Shown here one piece after another: positions 33,264 through 46,700 of a stretch of 64,000 nucleotides of DNA. The translations under genes were made by a program, and so were the position numbers. The notes under the pieces were generated by a model. The model worked only from the letters and a program-made list of their open reading frames with translations. It ran no database searches and was not told where the DNA came from. Numbering within the stretch: position 1 is the stretch's first letter; each line of letters opens with the position of its first letter. Origin of the DNA: Monomorium pharaonis (lineage: Eukaryota > Arthropoda > Insecta > Hymenoptera > Formicidae); contig NC_050470.1 of the NCBI RefSeq assembly GCF_013373865.1, positions 24,954,856-25,018,855 on the forward strand, in the 5' to 3' direction.

Positions 33264-36200
33264 TCTTATCTTAATCTACTTTTTTTCTGAGATAAGGATA
33301 TATTATCTTGTGCACGTAAAATCTGTTTACTATTATCGTCGTTTCAGTAAATCATCGTTAATTCTTTACTTTTTCGCACTATGCGAGACGGTAAATCTTC
33401 GGGACAACGTTCTGAGTTACGTTAAAGCATTTAAAGTGTTCTATAAATAATAGGACACAAATTGTGATGCACGAGTATTATACTAAAATGTATGGCTAGT
33501 TGCCGATGCATAAATTAATTTAACATACGCAAGTTATGTACCGCAATCACCATTCTTTTCTTTGAATTACATTTCTAATATTTTGTCTTTGGTATTTGTT
33601 TATAAATATATATAAAACACAATTGATAAATTGAAAAATAGAAGCTTATTGACAATCACGTTAATTTTCACAAGAATTAAAAAATTTCAAGATGTGATTA
33701 AGAAATTATAATAGAAAACAATAATTGCATACGTATTAAGATTTCCCACGTATGTATCTAAAGCTGGACATTCTGCGAACTGTCTTGCATAATATCGGTG
33801 TGTTTGAAGAAACGATTACAGAAATCGGTGAGTTACGACGTAATGTATTAACCTAAATAGATAATGAGCAAATTAAGCGGGCTCTATCACATCTTTTACC
33901 CTCCTATGTTAATATAAATATCGGCTAAGATAGCGAATTGAATTTAATGAAAGTGACGTAATGAAAAGAGAAAAATCCAAAAAGAAACGCTTGTACTACA
34001 TACGCCTATTTCGTATGTAACTCGCTAATTATATTTGCGGATGTGTCCATCAATATTGTTAATTAATTATTACATAGCATGAAATTATTATGTTAGTAAA
34101 GTAAACTATTGAAAGTCTTTATTTGATGTTTATCATTAATTTTGAATGGTTCTGTTATTAACAATAATTGATACTCCATTACGCTAAGATCTTGAATCAT
34201 ATTAAATTATTTGTACAAAGTAAGTACCAAATTTTATTTATATATTACATTTATTAAAATTAACGATATGTATTTGATTTAATCATTTATTGTCCAATCA
34301 TCACCTAACCGTTAATCATCATATATGACGATTTTCCTGTTCATTTTTTCCGCTTATTTCGTAGAAATAAAGAAGCCGTCAGCTTTAAGAGGTTAAATTC
34401 CTTTCGTGTATGTTAGATCTCTTCACTAACACTTTAATGTGATTTTCTTTATTTTTACGACTCTTTTTCCAGAATGGCAATTCCAATAGATGGAGAATTA
34501 TAAATTTTATATTTGAGAAATATAATGTTCAAATTGTTCATAAATTACTTTATAAATACGTTCATAAATTACTAAATTAAAGTGGACCATCCATTATGAA
34601 ACTATTGGCTATTTTATGATTTAGTTACCCAGTTTCCGATGACGTGTTGTGTATTTAGCACTCTTGAGTTTGCAGTGATTAACAAGTTATACACGGAGAG
34701 AATTTTCTCTTAAAATTTACCCTCAAAATCTAGTAATTGTGGGATAATGTGTGTCCTCAAGGACCTACTTTTAATAAATTTCACTATACTTTTAGTACAT
34801 TTTACTAAAAAGTATAGTAAAATTCCTCACACATTATCTCACAATTATCAAATTTTGAGGGTAAATTTTAAGAGAAAATTCTCTTCGTGTAGTTTTATAC
34901 TTCCGAAAAATTGTAAACTACATTATATGTATTCGTCAGCAAAAATATTATTTTAGATTAAAATATAAAAGTAAAATGTAGGTTAATGTCTTTATTAAAT
35001 TTAAAAGTGTTTTATATTTTGCAAAATTATTTTATACATCTATACATTTCTACAAATTAACATTTTTGTAATTTCTTAATATTTTATACATAGAATAATT
35101 GTTTAAATAAAACAACATAAAATTACACATTCTTTTTCTTTTAAGATACATAAATATATTCTCAGAAATAAAATTAGATTTTATACATTTATATTTAAAA
35201 AATGTATATAAAATTTTTGTTAAAATATTAAAATTTATATTTTCTCAGTTCAGTACTTAATGTTATCCTGATTGTTGTAATAAATTTTCTTAATAACAGC
35301 ATAAATCCTCGAGAATTTTTTAAACAAAAATTTTTTATTATTCTCTTTAAATATTAAAGTTTATATTTTCTTGATTGAATACTTACAAATTATTTTGATT
35401 TTTATATGGGTTTTGAACTTATTTAAAAATATTGTATAAATTCTGCTAAATTACTCGAGAACTTTTAAAACGAGAGCTTTTTATTATTCTGTGCAAATAT
35501 AAATTTTAAACATTTACTTTATTACGTGAAACTTAAATATTCTATAAGGTGAAAGCTCCATGTATATTAAAATTTTCTAAAGCTTTGTGAACGATTCAAT
35601 TAAATTCCACAGAGTCAACGGAAATGATAAATTTGAATGAAATTGCGTAACCCAAGTTCATTTTTATAAGCAAATTTTTGCGTAGCGTTTAAACGATTGT
35701 TGGATCTATAACCAAAGCATTGGTATGTTACATCGTCCTATGAAAGTAAAGCAATGCAAAATTTTTGGGGAAAGGAATTTTTTATGAGACATATAAAAAA
35801 GGCAAGTTGTATGTTGTTGGCGGTCTCGAGAAAATTGCTTGCGACGAACATACGGCTTGTCCGAAGTTATCTCGCAAAAGATCCTAAATGATAAATGGGA
35901 AGACATCTATTGTGTAAACTAAGTCCATTACATTCACAAACATGATATTTTCTTTGATATTAACATATACCGTTTGTAAAATATACTTTTATTTGAGACC
36001 GGAAAATGTCGCGTGGCTTGATTTTATATACCAGAAGTGTAGCTTATTGTTGAAAAACTACAATTAGAAATTTTGATATTAGAATTATGCATATACATAG
36101 AACTTGCATGCAAATCTACAGTAAAAATAATTACTTTATTATATAATTGTGGTTTATATGGCAAAAAAGACATACGTTTATATAAAATAAAATAATTTTT

Positions 36201-39200
36201 TAATTTTGAAATATGAAGATTATATACAATTTTTAATTTTTTTATTTAGACAAATTTTTTTCTATTAAAAAAGGCGAATTAAACTAAAATTTTCTTTAAT
36301 AAGAAATTGTTATTATTAGGCATATATTATTCAATTTCTTTTATTATACAATAATACAATTTTATCTTATTGTACGATTTGATATGTAATGTTTGACTGT
36401 AACAAATTTCAGTAATTGAATAGTGAAACGCTTATTGTCAGCATTGGTACATATGTATGTGGATCACTTTGCGGATTGGAATATTTGTTAAGTAAATTAC
36501 GTAGCAAAAATCCGAAATGCAATATATTATTAATATATGGTATTAATTTCATAGAAATAAATGATTCAGTAACAAATAATTCTGTGATATAATAATGTAT
36601 TGATCACCCGAAAACTCAAATTTGTTGATAATATAATGCAAATTTAACGAAATCCTTGATGAATTATCCTTTTCATATTAACGTACTTAAGCCCGATTAT
36701 GTAGATTATGTAGAATAACAGATTCTGATTACATTTATTATATAATCTCCACGTATTTATTATCTATACATATAATGAAACATTATATCTGTGTCAATAA
36801 ATTCTAATATACTTTATACGAATAATCCCATTTGTTATAAAATAATTCTAGTGACATATATAACTTGCATGGAACCATTTTCGTAGTTATCAATTATCCT
36901 TGGCGATAAGCTCAGATTGGATTAATTATATAATTAAACGTTCGAATACATTGTTATGCCCATTATAGCATTTTAATAATGACTTCATAACACGTTTACT
37001 GTGATAAATGAAGCTGTTATCACGCGATACGTTTCTATTTAGCGACTATTAGCACAGAGAAAATGTACTGATATATTAGCAATAGTATCTGACTAATTTC
37101 TATATTAAAAAATATATAAAATGTTAAAAAGTTTTTAAATAATATTAACACACATACAGAGAAAAAAGTAATATGCTATTGCAATGTCAACATTATAATT
37201 CAATCGAGATCGTTGTACTTGCATTAACAGCAAATATTTTTGTATTGAGTATATCTGTAGTTGGCAGCCCGCAACTACACATTTTATTGGATCAATTACT
37301 TCTTTTTGCGCAGTATAAAGTTATGTATAACAAAGTAGCAGTTTATAAGTACATTTTTTCAATAAAATGAAAGATTTGAATTACATTGAAAATAACTGAA
37401 TATACAAATATTATAAAAATAACATTTTTATTTGTACTATAAGTTAATTTAAATTTTCTATCAGATTGTAAATGAAATTATTGGTATATTCCTATAAATT
37501 AAGTTTATACATTTTAAATTTTGTATTGAGAATAGAGCTACGAAATAATTGTGTCATTTTGAAATTTTATTATGTACTAGACAGAACGGGAATATTTTAT
37601 ATATATTGCAAAAAGCTACGATAGCTCATTTTAATTCAACGATCAGGACGAAGAAATTTAGGATCGTGTTTTTCCTAACATCATCTAATGAATATAATCA
37701 TAATTTGGCTATAAAACTGAATCTTTTCATGCATAAAATGCTGATAGTGCACTTTAATCCGAATTTCATTACCATGTGCAAAAACTTTATTACCGTCCTT
37801 CTTCAGAAAATATCTTAACAATTAAGTTTTTTTACTTTCTTTACTATTTATTACCTATTAATCTATTATCTATTTATTTACTTTCATAATATGTTATTGT
37901 ATACTTATTTATAGTATATAATAAAATTTAGAATTATTGAAATTTTATGATCATATTTAAATGATTAATTTATTTTAAATAAATTAAAGAAAAATATTCA
38001 GTGATTTGAAAAACCGGAAACAATTTTATTATTTAAAACGTATTTCGATGTTTATATCAAAAGTAAACTTCAAAGAAAATCATAAATCATAATTCGATTA
38101 TTCTTTTGCGTTACAACAAAGCCTCGCAAATAATTTGTCACAATTTGTATCTACATTTATATTGTTTATATATATGTAGCAAATAAAGTATAATAATATT
38201 TGTGTAATCATATTTATAGACGTAATGTATGTAGGGATTAAAAATTCTGCAAATTGGATAAATTCGAGGCAATGAAATTATCTTTATGTATTATGTTAGT
38301 TTTAATAGTGAACCATAAACTTTATGTAAATTTGTCGAAAATTATTTTATGCAAATATAAACTTAATATGCAAGATACATATAGAGTGTCCATAACTTCA
38401 TGTTATAAAGTTCCTTTAGCTTTAACTTTTCCAGCAAAAATCGATATGATGTTAACGAGGAAAGTTAGTATGGAGCGCGGGCATTAATTGTATGGCACCC
38501 GATGTAACGGCAGTGATTTTCACATTAGTTGTACATCGTGATACTTCTCTGTCAAAATATACACGTCTGTGCAACTTCGCAATTTCATTTAGCTTGAATA
38601 ATTTACTATTCTAATTTTTTCATTCTTTCGCAAAGATATGCGTTTTGTTTATTTTTATCGAGTCGCTTACAAAGTGTTGCGAATCAGGCGGGTTGCGATT
38701 TCAATTTGTAGAGTTGCATTCTGCATTACATTCTGAATGTAAGATATCGACACCGAAACATGCGTTTTATTTAAACTGTAATAACATTATTTAAAAATTC
38801 TTAATAGAATTGGGGTTTTACGATAAATTGTTTCTTTCGCAAGATTTAATTCAGAATTTGCGTTTAACAATTAGTTAGAAAAATTCATTTTAGCACGACT
38901 CAGGAAAAATTGTGACCTTCACGTTCATCAGTTGCAGTGATTTAATGAACGGTTGTGCGTGGTTCCTTTAGCTCGCGAAGCCCTTGAAGGAAACGCTGTA
39001 TCGCTGGGGCAAGGCTAGGGCAAGGTGGAAGAGAGTAGTACGCACATTGTGCGCGACAATGCCTCAATGCTGGACAGGCTCGACAACAATCCACGGGGCT
39101 GAAACGAGTAGGTGAACTTCTACCCCCCGCTACGAATTACCGTTGCTCTTAGCCTGTACCGCGTTGAAGCATTTAATGCTACGCCCCGTAACACCTCTTC

Positions 39201-42200
39201 TTGTCCTACCGGTACTCCATCCAATTCTCTCTTTAACCTTCGTGGCAGGAAATACGATAGAAAGGCGCCGGTGACCAGGAGGTAGACCCTATGGGATTCT
39301 TTCGGTCTGAGCGACGTAGACAGATTCTCCAGACGAAAGCGAACCCACGGTCTCTCGTAGCTTTGAGCGTTTATTCGCATTCCTTTCCGCATTTTCTCGA
39401 CCAAAATTATTCCTCTTTACTTCTATTGCTCTTGTTTTTTTTTTTTGTTTTTTTATCGCATAATACATTTTTGATAGTAAAAAAGTTTTATTACGAATTG
39501 TGTATGACTATTATTGCTTATCCGCGGCATAATTTATTTTATAGATGTTTGATACAAATTTAACATTTTGTCTATATTAAAAATATGCAGATAATTTGCA
39601 ATAGATTTTTGTTACGGGCGATCGTTGCAGATGTGGCATGTATAATCTACAAATTATTTGACTAATTTGGAATTGACCTCTTTAAAACCGATGGATGGAA
39701 GTAGTTCTTGAAATAACTTGACATATATTTTTCCTTCAAAAGTTATCTGAAGACAGATATTTGTGTAAAAGCGACATTTTGCATATGTGACGATTTAATA
39801 AAATATTATTAGTTCACTTCAATGACCGAGAAAGATTTTTTTTGTTCTACTTATAAAGATTACAGAATATTTTTAAAGACTGCGATTTTTTTGTGATATA
39901 AAAGACGACATAAAAGTAGTATAGAAGTTCATATTCTGTACGTGTTAAGACCGACGATATATAAATGTGCTGGTTCATTTAATTCGTTCCTCTGATCGAT
40001 CCGCGACGAGATCCATTTGTGGCAGGAAAAGAAGCCTTCCTGCGTAGATAACAACTTTCTTGCAACGTAAATGTTAGTGCAAAACTGTACGATTCTAAGT
40101 TTGTAAATTGTATATTTAGCAAACGAAAGAACGAAAATATTTTTGGTAAAAGATAACGTTAGTAGTAATATAATATATAGATGTGATAAATATAAATCTA
40201 TCTTATAGCACGTTTTTATAAGGATGAATGAATAATCCTCTTATCTATGCACGATGTCCGAGACTTTTCACGTCATTTTTTTATCCGATTCGTTGAGTGA
40301 TTGATGGCGATCATTTACGGATTCTTTGATGAGCCAGAAATAATTTTCTTTTTTAATAAAAATATGAATTTATTAAACCTGGTAAAAGCAAATCAGAACT
40401 ATATAATTATGTAATTATATATCTTTTTGAAGTGAAATAACGTGCAATTCTCTATTTGTTTTTATTTGTTACAATTATAAATCTGTAAATATATTAAGAT
40501 TTTAGGATTCAATTGAATATTAAATTAAGAAACTACAGAGGTTAAAATACCGTTCCGTAATTTGTGTTAACGAACACTGTAGATCTCCTTATGTTACACT
40601 GCGTATTTGATATGAAGTACTTAAGGACTACGGGGAGGCATCATCTTGTCATGTCTAACTACGTCACTGCTATCTCATCTCATGAAAGGATAAGATCTTG
40701 CAATTAAAACTGATCCTTTAGGATGTGCACGTATAAGAAAGACTTGTACGAGAACAAGTAACTTAAATTAGAAATTAATTTTCTAGGAAGGTTAACGAAT
40801 CTTCTCTGTTATATCTTTTTACACTTTTTTATTTTATATTAATGTACGCTTGTTTGCAATAATTTGACTTAGTATCTTGTGTTTGTGGCGTAAAATTGAG
40901 AGTGTGTTAAAATAGATTTCCGCTCAGAAAGTCTCCCTGGACGATTCAAAATTCGTGCGACGGTGATAAGAACCGACTGCGGGGAACATACGTGCTGAAT
41001 TATGAAAGCTGGTGCCGCAGATAATCGATTGTGGAAATAGTTTTTCGCGTACATAAATTCCTAAAACGACAAATCTTTCCCAGTTATTTAATATCTTGCC
41101 TTCGATAAGTATGGATTTTAGATTTTTTTGTAATAAATAGTGCAATAAGATAAAAGAATTAGAGCAAAAACTTTCTATTTATCTTTTATAAAATTGATTA
41201 ATGAATTTGATTAACTTATTCTGCAGGAATATTATTTTTCCATAATTTAATTAAAAGACATTTTATTAAATTTTTTTTACTTTTGAATTTTATTAATAAA
41301 TATCCGTCTAACGACATTCCTGTCAATAAGTAAAGAATTTCAATAAACAAAGTTTATCTTTCTTACGTTACAATATTAGTACATTATTTCTAACCGACTG
41401 TTAAACATATCAATGAGTTTTTTTAAAATCGCCTCACGGTCTACATCGGATTTTAGTGATGTTATTAAATTTAATTTTAATTTTTCTTAGCTTTTTTATT
41501 TAAACTGCGCGCCGACAGGGTTTGTCAGACTTAAGATGCAGTAAACAAGCTAAATTTCAATGCTCGAGAGCATCCTATAATCCTCCCTTTCTTACGTTAA
41601 TTAATTTTCTTAAGTTATTTTAATTAAGTCTATTATAAAAAAATTTAAACCGATTTAATTTGAACTAAAATTATTACTAATGGGACTGATAAATCGTTTT
41701 CACTAAAAATCTAACATAATATTAATCAAAGAATATAGAATAACATAATGTAATTAATAAATTTTAATAGATTAGATTAGGTCTTAATATAAACATAACA
41801 TATAAAAATTTATATTCCATTTATTAAAATTTTGATATAGTATATTCCTAAAATTACTTTATTATTGATATAAAAGCTGTTATATAACAATATTATTTTT
41901 TACATATTATTATTGTGAAATTTATTTTTAAAATATTTTTTTAATTTATAACAAGCAACAGATTATTGTTACCTATTGCATTTTAATTAAAGATGACAAT
42001 GCTTGGTATGATTTGATTCTAATTTTCTTTGTGCAGAAAATTTAAAGGGAATATTGTATTTCTTTAACGAATACGCGGATTCTGTTACATTGAAATTGCA
42101 TAATACCCCTTTATTTATTGAATCAGAAAATAATACGTTTTATTGTAAACACTGTTAACCATAATTTATAATAGAAAACATTTTTAAATAGTGCATAATT

Positions 42201-43714
42201 TGTACAAATAGGTGGTTTAACAATTATAAATTTATATAGAGCAATTTTATTTAAATTTGAATATAAAAAATTTATTAGACTTAGTATTATTTTATAAAAA
42301 TATTTCGTATGTATTATATTTTATTATTAATGTTATTGTCATCAAAAGCTTTTTGAATTCTTTCTGACATATTGTTATGTTTAAATACATTCAGTTAGAA
42401 AATTGATAGAAGCTTTTCTTAACTCTTAATAGTTTACAGTTAGAATAGTGTGTGGAAAGAAACCATATGAAGCTTAAGTAAATAATAGTAAAGGGTTGAA
42501 CGTGTGCACGTTGTTTTCGGAAGAAAACTATCAAATAACGGCTAATGGATATATGTTCTCGATAAACATCTTACCACATTGTTATTACATCTTTGCTATT
42601 TTCTTATGTTTAATAAGAAACTTGATATTGTTTTTGTTTTTGTTTTTTTTTTAATATGACGTTGCAATGTAACGAAGAAATATATATGTCTTATTAAATA
42701 AACGCTGATTAAATACTTGCTTATACATAACAAAATCAAATTTATTAACGAAACATATTGTAAAAAAAATAAAAAATTAACTGAATATTTTATCTACTCT
42801 CTAAAAGAAAAAGACTTAATTGCCAAACCATGTACAGTCATACGATCACGGGTCGAAGGAGAATGTTAGAAGGGTCTATCTTTTGCTTTGAAAAGGAAAT
42901 GCTAGCGTATCATCTTTATTATAGAGCTAGTCTGAACTATCGCAAGATGGATCGGTCATTCCCCGAAGCTTTCTGAAGGAAAATCTAACCACCCTCTCGT
43001 TCAGTTGCCCTCCTGCGAAGGCGGAGGAGTTAGAGCAATTTGTCTGGAACGTCCCCTTGTAAGCCACGAAGTATTGAAAAAGCACGATAAAAGAGTAGAC
43101 GTGTGCCTTTAATTACGCACTGAATTATGCTTTAATTTTGATCGCAATTCTAAGAAGTATCGAAACTGGAAAACTTTGTCAGTAATAACAAATAATTATT
43201 ATTAAATACTTTATCTATATAAATAAAAATGTAAATGTTTATTCCTCATCTAAGATCTCCATAAGTTTTTCACCGATTGCTTTGAAATTTTTACACAACG
43301 TTGCATTCGTAACCGGGAGTGTTCTTATGGGGTCTGATTTTAGAAATACCGTGTGTTTAAAAAATGATGGCCATAATTTAAGTGTAAAAAATAGTTTTTT
43401 ATTAATATTATTGAAATTTTGACATATTGAGACGGGGAGAGACGGATAGAGACCGTGAGAGACGGGGAGAGACCGGGGGAGACGGGGAGAGACGGGTAGA
43501 GACCGGGAGAGACGGGGAGAGACGGAGAAAAACGGGGAGAGACCGGGAGAGACGGATAGAGACCGGGAGAGACGGGGAGAGACCGGGAGAGACGGGGAGA
43601 GACTTGAGAGCTTTTTTTAACAGTTTCATACTTTAACATTATATTTATCTGCTTGTTCTCTTAGTAAACATATTTATTTGCATCAATAATTTTGTTAAAA
43701 GTATTTTTATAGCT

Positions 43715-43768
<54 letters not shown>

Positions 43769-46700
43769 CTAATATAACATTTTATGTTCAACATTTATCG
43801 TGTTAAATATTAAACCAATGTATTGCGATAAATTATCTGATCAATATTCATAAACTTCTGTATACAGATGATCCAGTTTACAAATGTCAAAAGTTAAAAT
43901 TAACACGCGGTTTATTAATTAAAGCCCAGAATAACACTGTCAAAGAACTACGTGCGTCAAATAAATATGCGTAAATAAAATATGCAATATTTAAACTAGA
44001 GAAAGACAGATAAGCATTTCTAGTGAATTTTCGAATAACAAACAATATCTATTCCGACTAATCACTTTTTAAACAATTTAATTTTATTTTATTTGATCAA
44101 AGTAATAAAGGTCTATAAAATTGATTTTTGATAAATTTGTTGACGAGTTCATGAAATTTTGTGCTTTAAAATGTATTTAAACTTTTCTAATTTATTGTTA
44201 GTAATGTTTAAAAATGAGAAATATTTTTAGGAAAATGGCCGAAATATTTTTGTTTTAAATAAAGTATGAGAAATTATATAAGTTTCAATACAGCGTTCTA
44301 ATGGCAAATTTGTTCGTGAGATAATGGTGGTTTTATCATCAAAGATTCTATATTTGCGCCGTTAAGGAGCTGAAATCGGCTGGAAGAAGTCAATGTATTT
44401 GCTATTTTATCTTGAGAAAAAACACCGTTCGTCATGTTGATGAACGGTTTTATTGCTCAAGCAGGTGGTCACTGGATAAATGAAGGAATAGATGCGTACT
44501 AGAGAATGATAGTGTCCAGAGTGTCGTGACAGTTTATTGCGGCACCGTGTTTTCTCAGGCGAGACTCCTTTTGGGAATTATAAATCACGCATCCACGAAA
44601 ACGTGGTTTTTTTTATCTGGCATGTGAACAAGAAAGTCTTGGAAAAACTGCCCAATGTTCTCAACGATACAGTGGTTCGACTGATATCAAAGAAATTCTT
44701 TACTTTCTTAACATAATATTACATTACTTGATTAATATTTAATTACACATTTTTTTAACAAGTTAATTTCTTTATTATAGGATTTCTCCAAAATTTTCGG
44801 AGTAAATCACTGATACATTTAATATTAGAGCATTATTTCAATTATTTTATAATTATACATGTGTTTAGCAATTAAATATAGTTTTCTCCGAGATACTTTT
44901 ATTTTATTATTTATAATTATTTCTTTACAATATTATTATTGTTTATGACGTGTTAACATCACAAATAAGCTTGGTCTTAACTTTAAAGAATAAACTTTCT
45001 GTTGAAGGTAAATTTAATTTCGTGCTCTGTGTTTTGAAATAAAGTGTCAGTCTTTTGCAGAAACTCGGTGGTTTCTCATTCGTATTTTGCATGTTCCTTT
45101 TATACTCATGTACTTTTGTTACATAAATTGCAAGTAAAACAACTTATTGAAAAAAAACGAAGCTAAACAAAACTTTGATGAACTTATTGAACTATTATAC
45201 TTTATTGATAAAAAAACATTGTTTACAAAAGTTTAATAAGAATATGCAAATGTTATTTATCACTAAAACCTTTGTTTCTTCAGTATACAATTTTTTTTTA
45301 TTTTATATTAATGCATATAATTTTAATCTTTAAACAGAAGAGTTTTTCTTTTTAAGAAACATGAATAATTTTCTGTTATAGGTAAGGCTGTTCCATTCGT
45401 GGAATTAACTGTGGCTCATGCTTCGGTTCTCACAATTTTGGCCATTAGTTTTGAGCGCTATTACGCTATCTGCGAGCCTTTAAGGGCGGGGTAAGTACAA
45501 CGTTACGCCTGGAGTTATCGCGGAAAGCCGTGAATTTAGAGAGTAGATAAAACCGAACTAAAGAATTAGACTTATCTGATCTAATCCGATACAACTTATA
45601 TGTTATATAGATATGTGTGCACAAAGGCAAGGGCAACCTTTCTTTGTTTTTTGGCGTGGGTGGCAGCGGCGCTATGTACAAGGTGATACAAAGAGCGAAA
45701 GTTGAAAAAAATCAGTAATTTGCTTTATTAATGCTCTGCCGTCGTCTTTCTTTACGTCTTGTTCTTTTCTTGTACTTTTTCCGTAGTTGACGCATGACAG
45801 GCTTTTTCATCTTGACTCTCTTCATGTCCTGCTTTACGTCATCTTCACGTGACCGTAATACGAAGCCGTCACCTACACACCTTATTAACTTCTATCGTGA
45901 AGACTGTTATAAAACGTGCGCAAGAAACGGTTAATCTTAATTAAAATTCAATTTAGATGAACATAGTCCAAAATGAACTCCAACGGCAGAAAAATAATTT
46001 TGATAAATTAAAGATTGAGGAAAAGCGAAACTTAAGGGTTTATCTAAAAATCTTATTGAATCTACATTTTTTAAATCACATTTTTTTGTATTTTTTGTAA
46101 AGCAACAGTACTTTATAATAATATCCATCTTCTTTTTGTTTCTCAGATATTTTTGTATCGTATATAAATTACATTATCTTTTTCTACTAGTTAAGTTTCT
46201 AAAATTTTATCAAACTATAACTGTGAAATATGTTTCTGAATTAATAAATTACAATATAAATTTTAAAAACTAAAAAACTTTTTCTGAAAGGCAATTTAAA
46301 ATTTACAATCAATTTCAGAAATAAAAAGAATCTGAAACTTTGGTAAACAGTTTTGTTGCAGATTAAGAATTTTATTTCGGACTTTTTATCATGTTAGTCT
46401 CGATGAAACTTGATAAAACCAATGTATTCAATGTACACTTTTAGCTTATTTTATATGTTAGATGTATTTTATACATATTAGAAAGTTTATTAATTTACAT
46501 GAAAAAAATTTCTCAGAATTTTTCACTCATCATTTATGCCTAAATGGAAAGGATTTTGACGTTTCGTTATTTAAACTCTTATTTTCATTGTTAATTAATG
46601 CTCTAACTTTTAATGAAAGAAAAATGATGAAGTAGGTAAATTAATGATTTATAAAATTAAAGTTGAAAATTTAAAAATATTTGGTATATGTGCAGAAAGT

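Larger units (their letters stand above)
22626..45381 (+). other. Intron 3 of the peptide-receptor gene (about 22.8 kb)
   Basis: No coding exon seen on either strand. Contents: microsatellites (23921-23955, 33222-33262, 43720-43765), MITE-like elements (31008-31214, 34690-34891, 37155-37315), a diverged tandem duplication (35221-35490), a 10-bp minisatellite (43429-43605), and GC-richer islands at about 26200-26900, 38930-39400 and 42840-43100. The islands are candidates for regulatory DNA or an internal promoter. Confidence 0.7.

Noticed and set aside
43340..43639. Three overlapping repeat-peptide frames on both strands
   Set aside because: Translations of the 10-bp minisatellite; a 10-bp unit keeps all frames open without coding selection.
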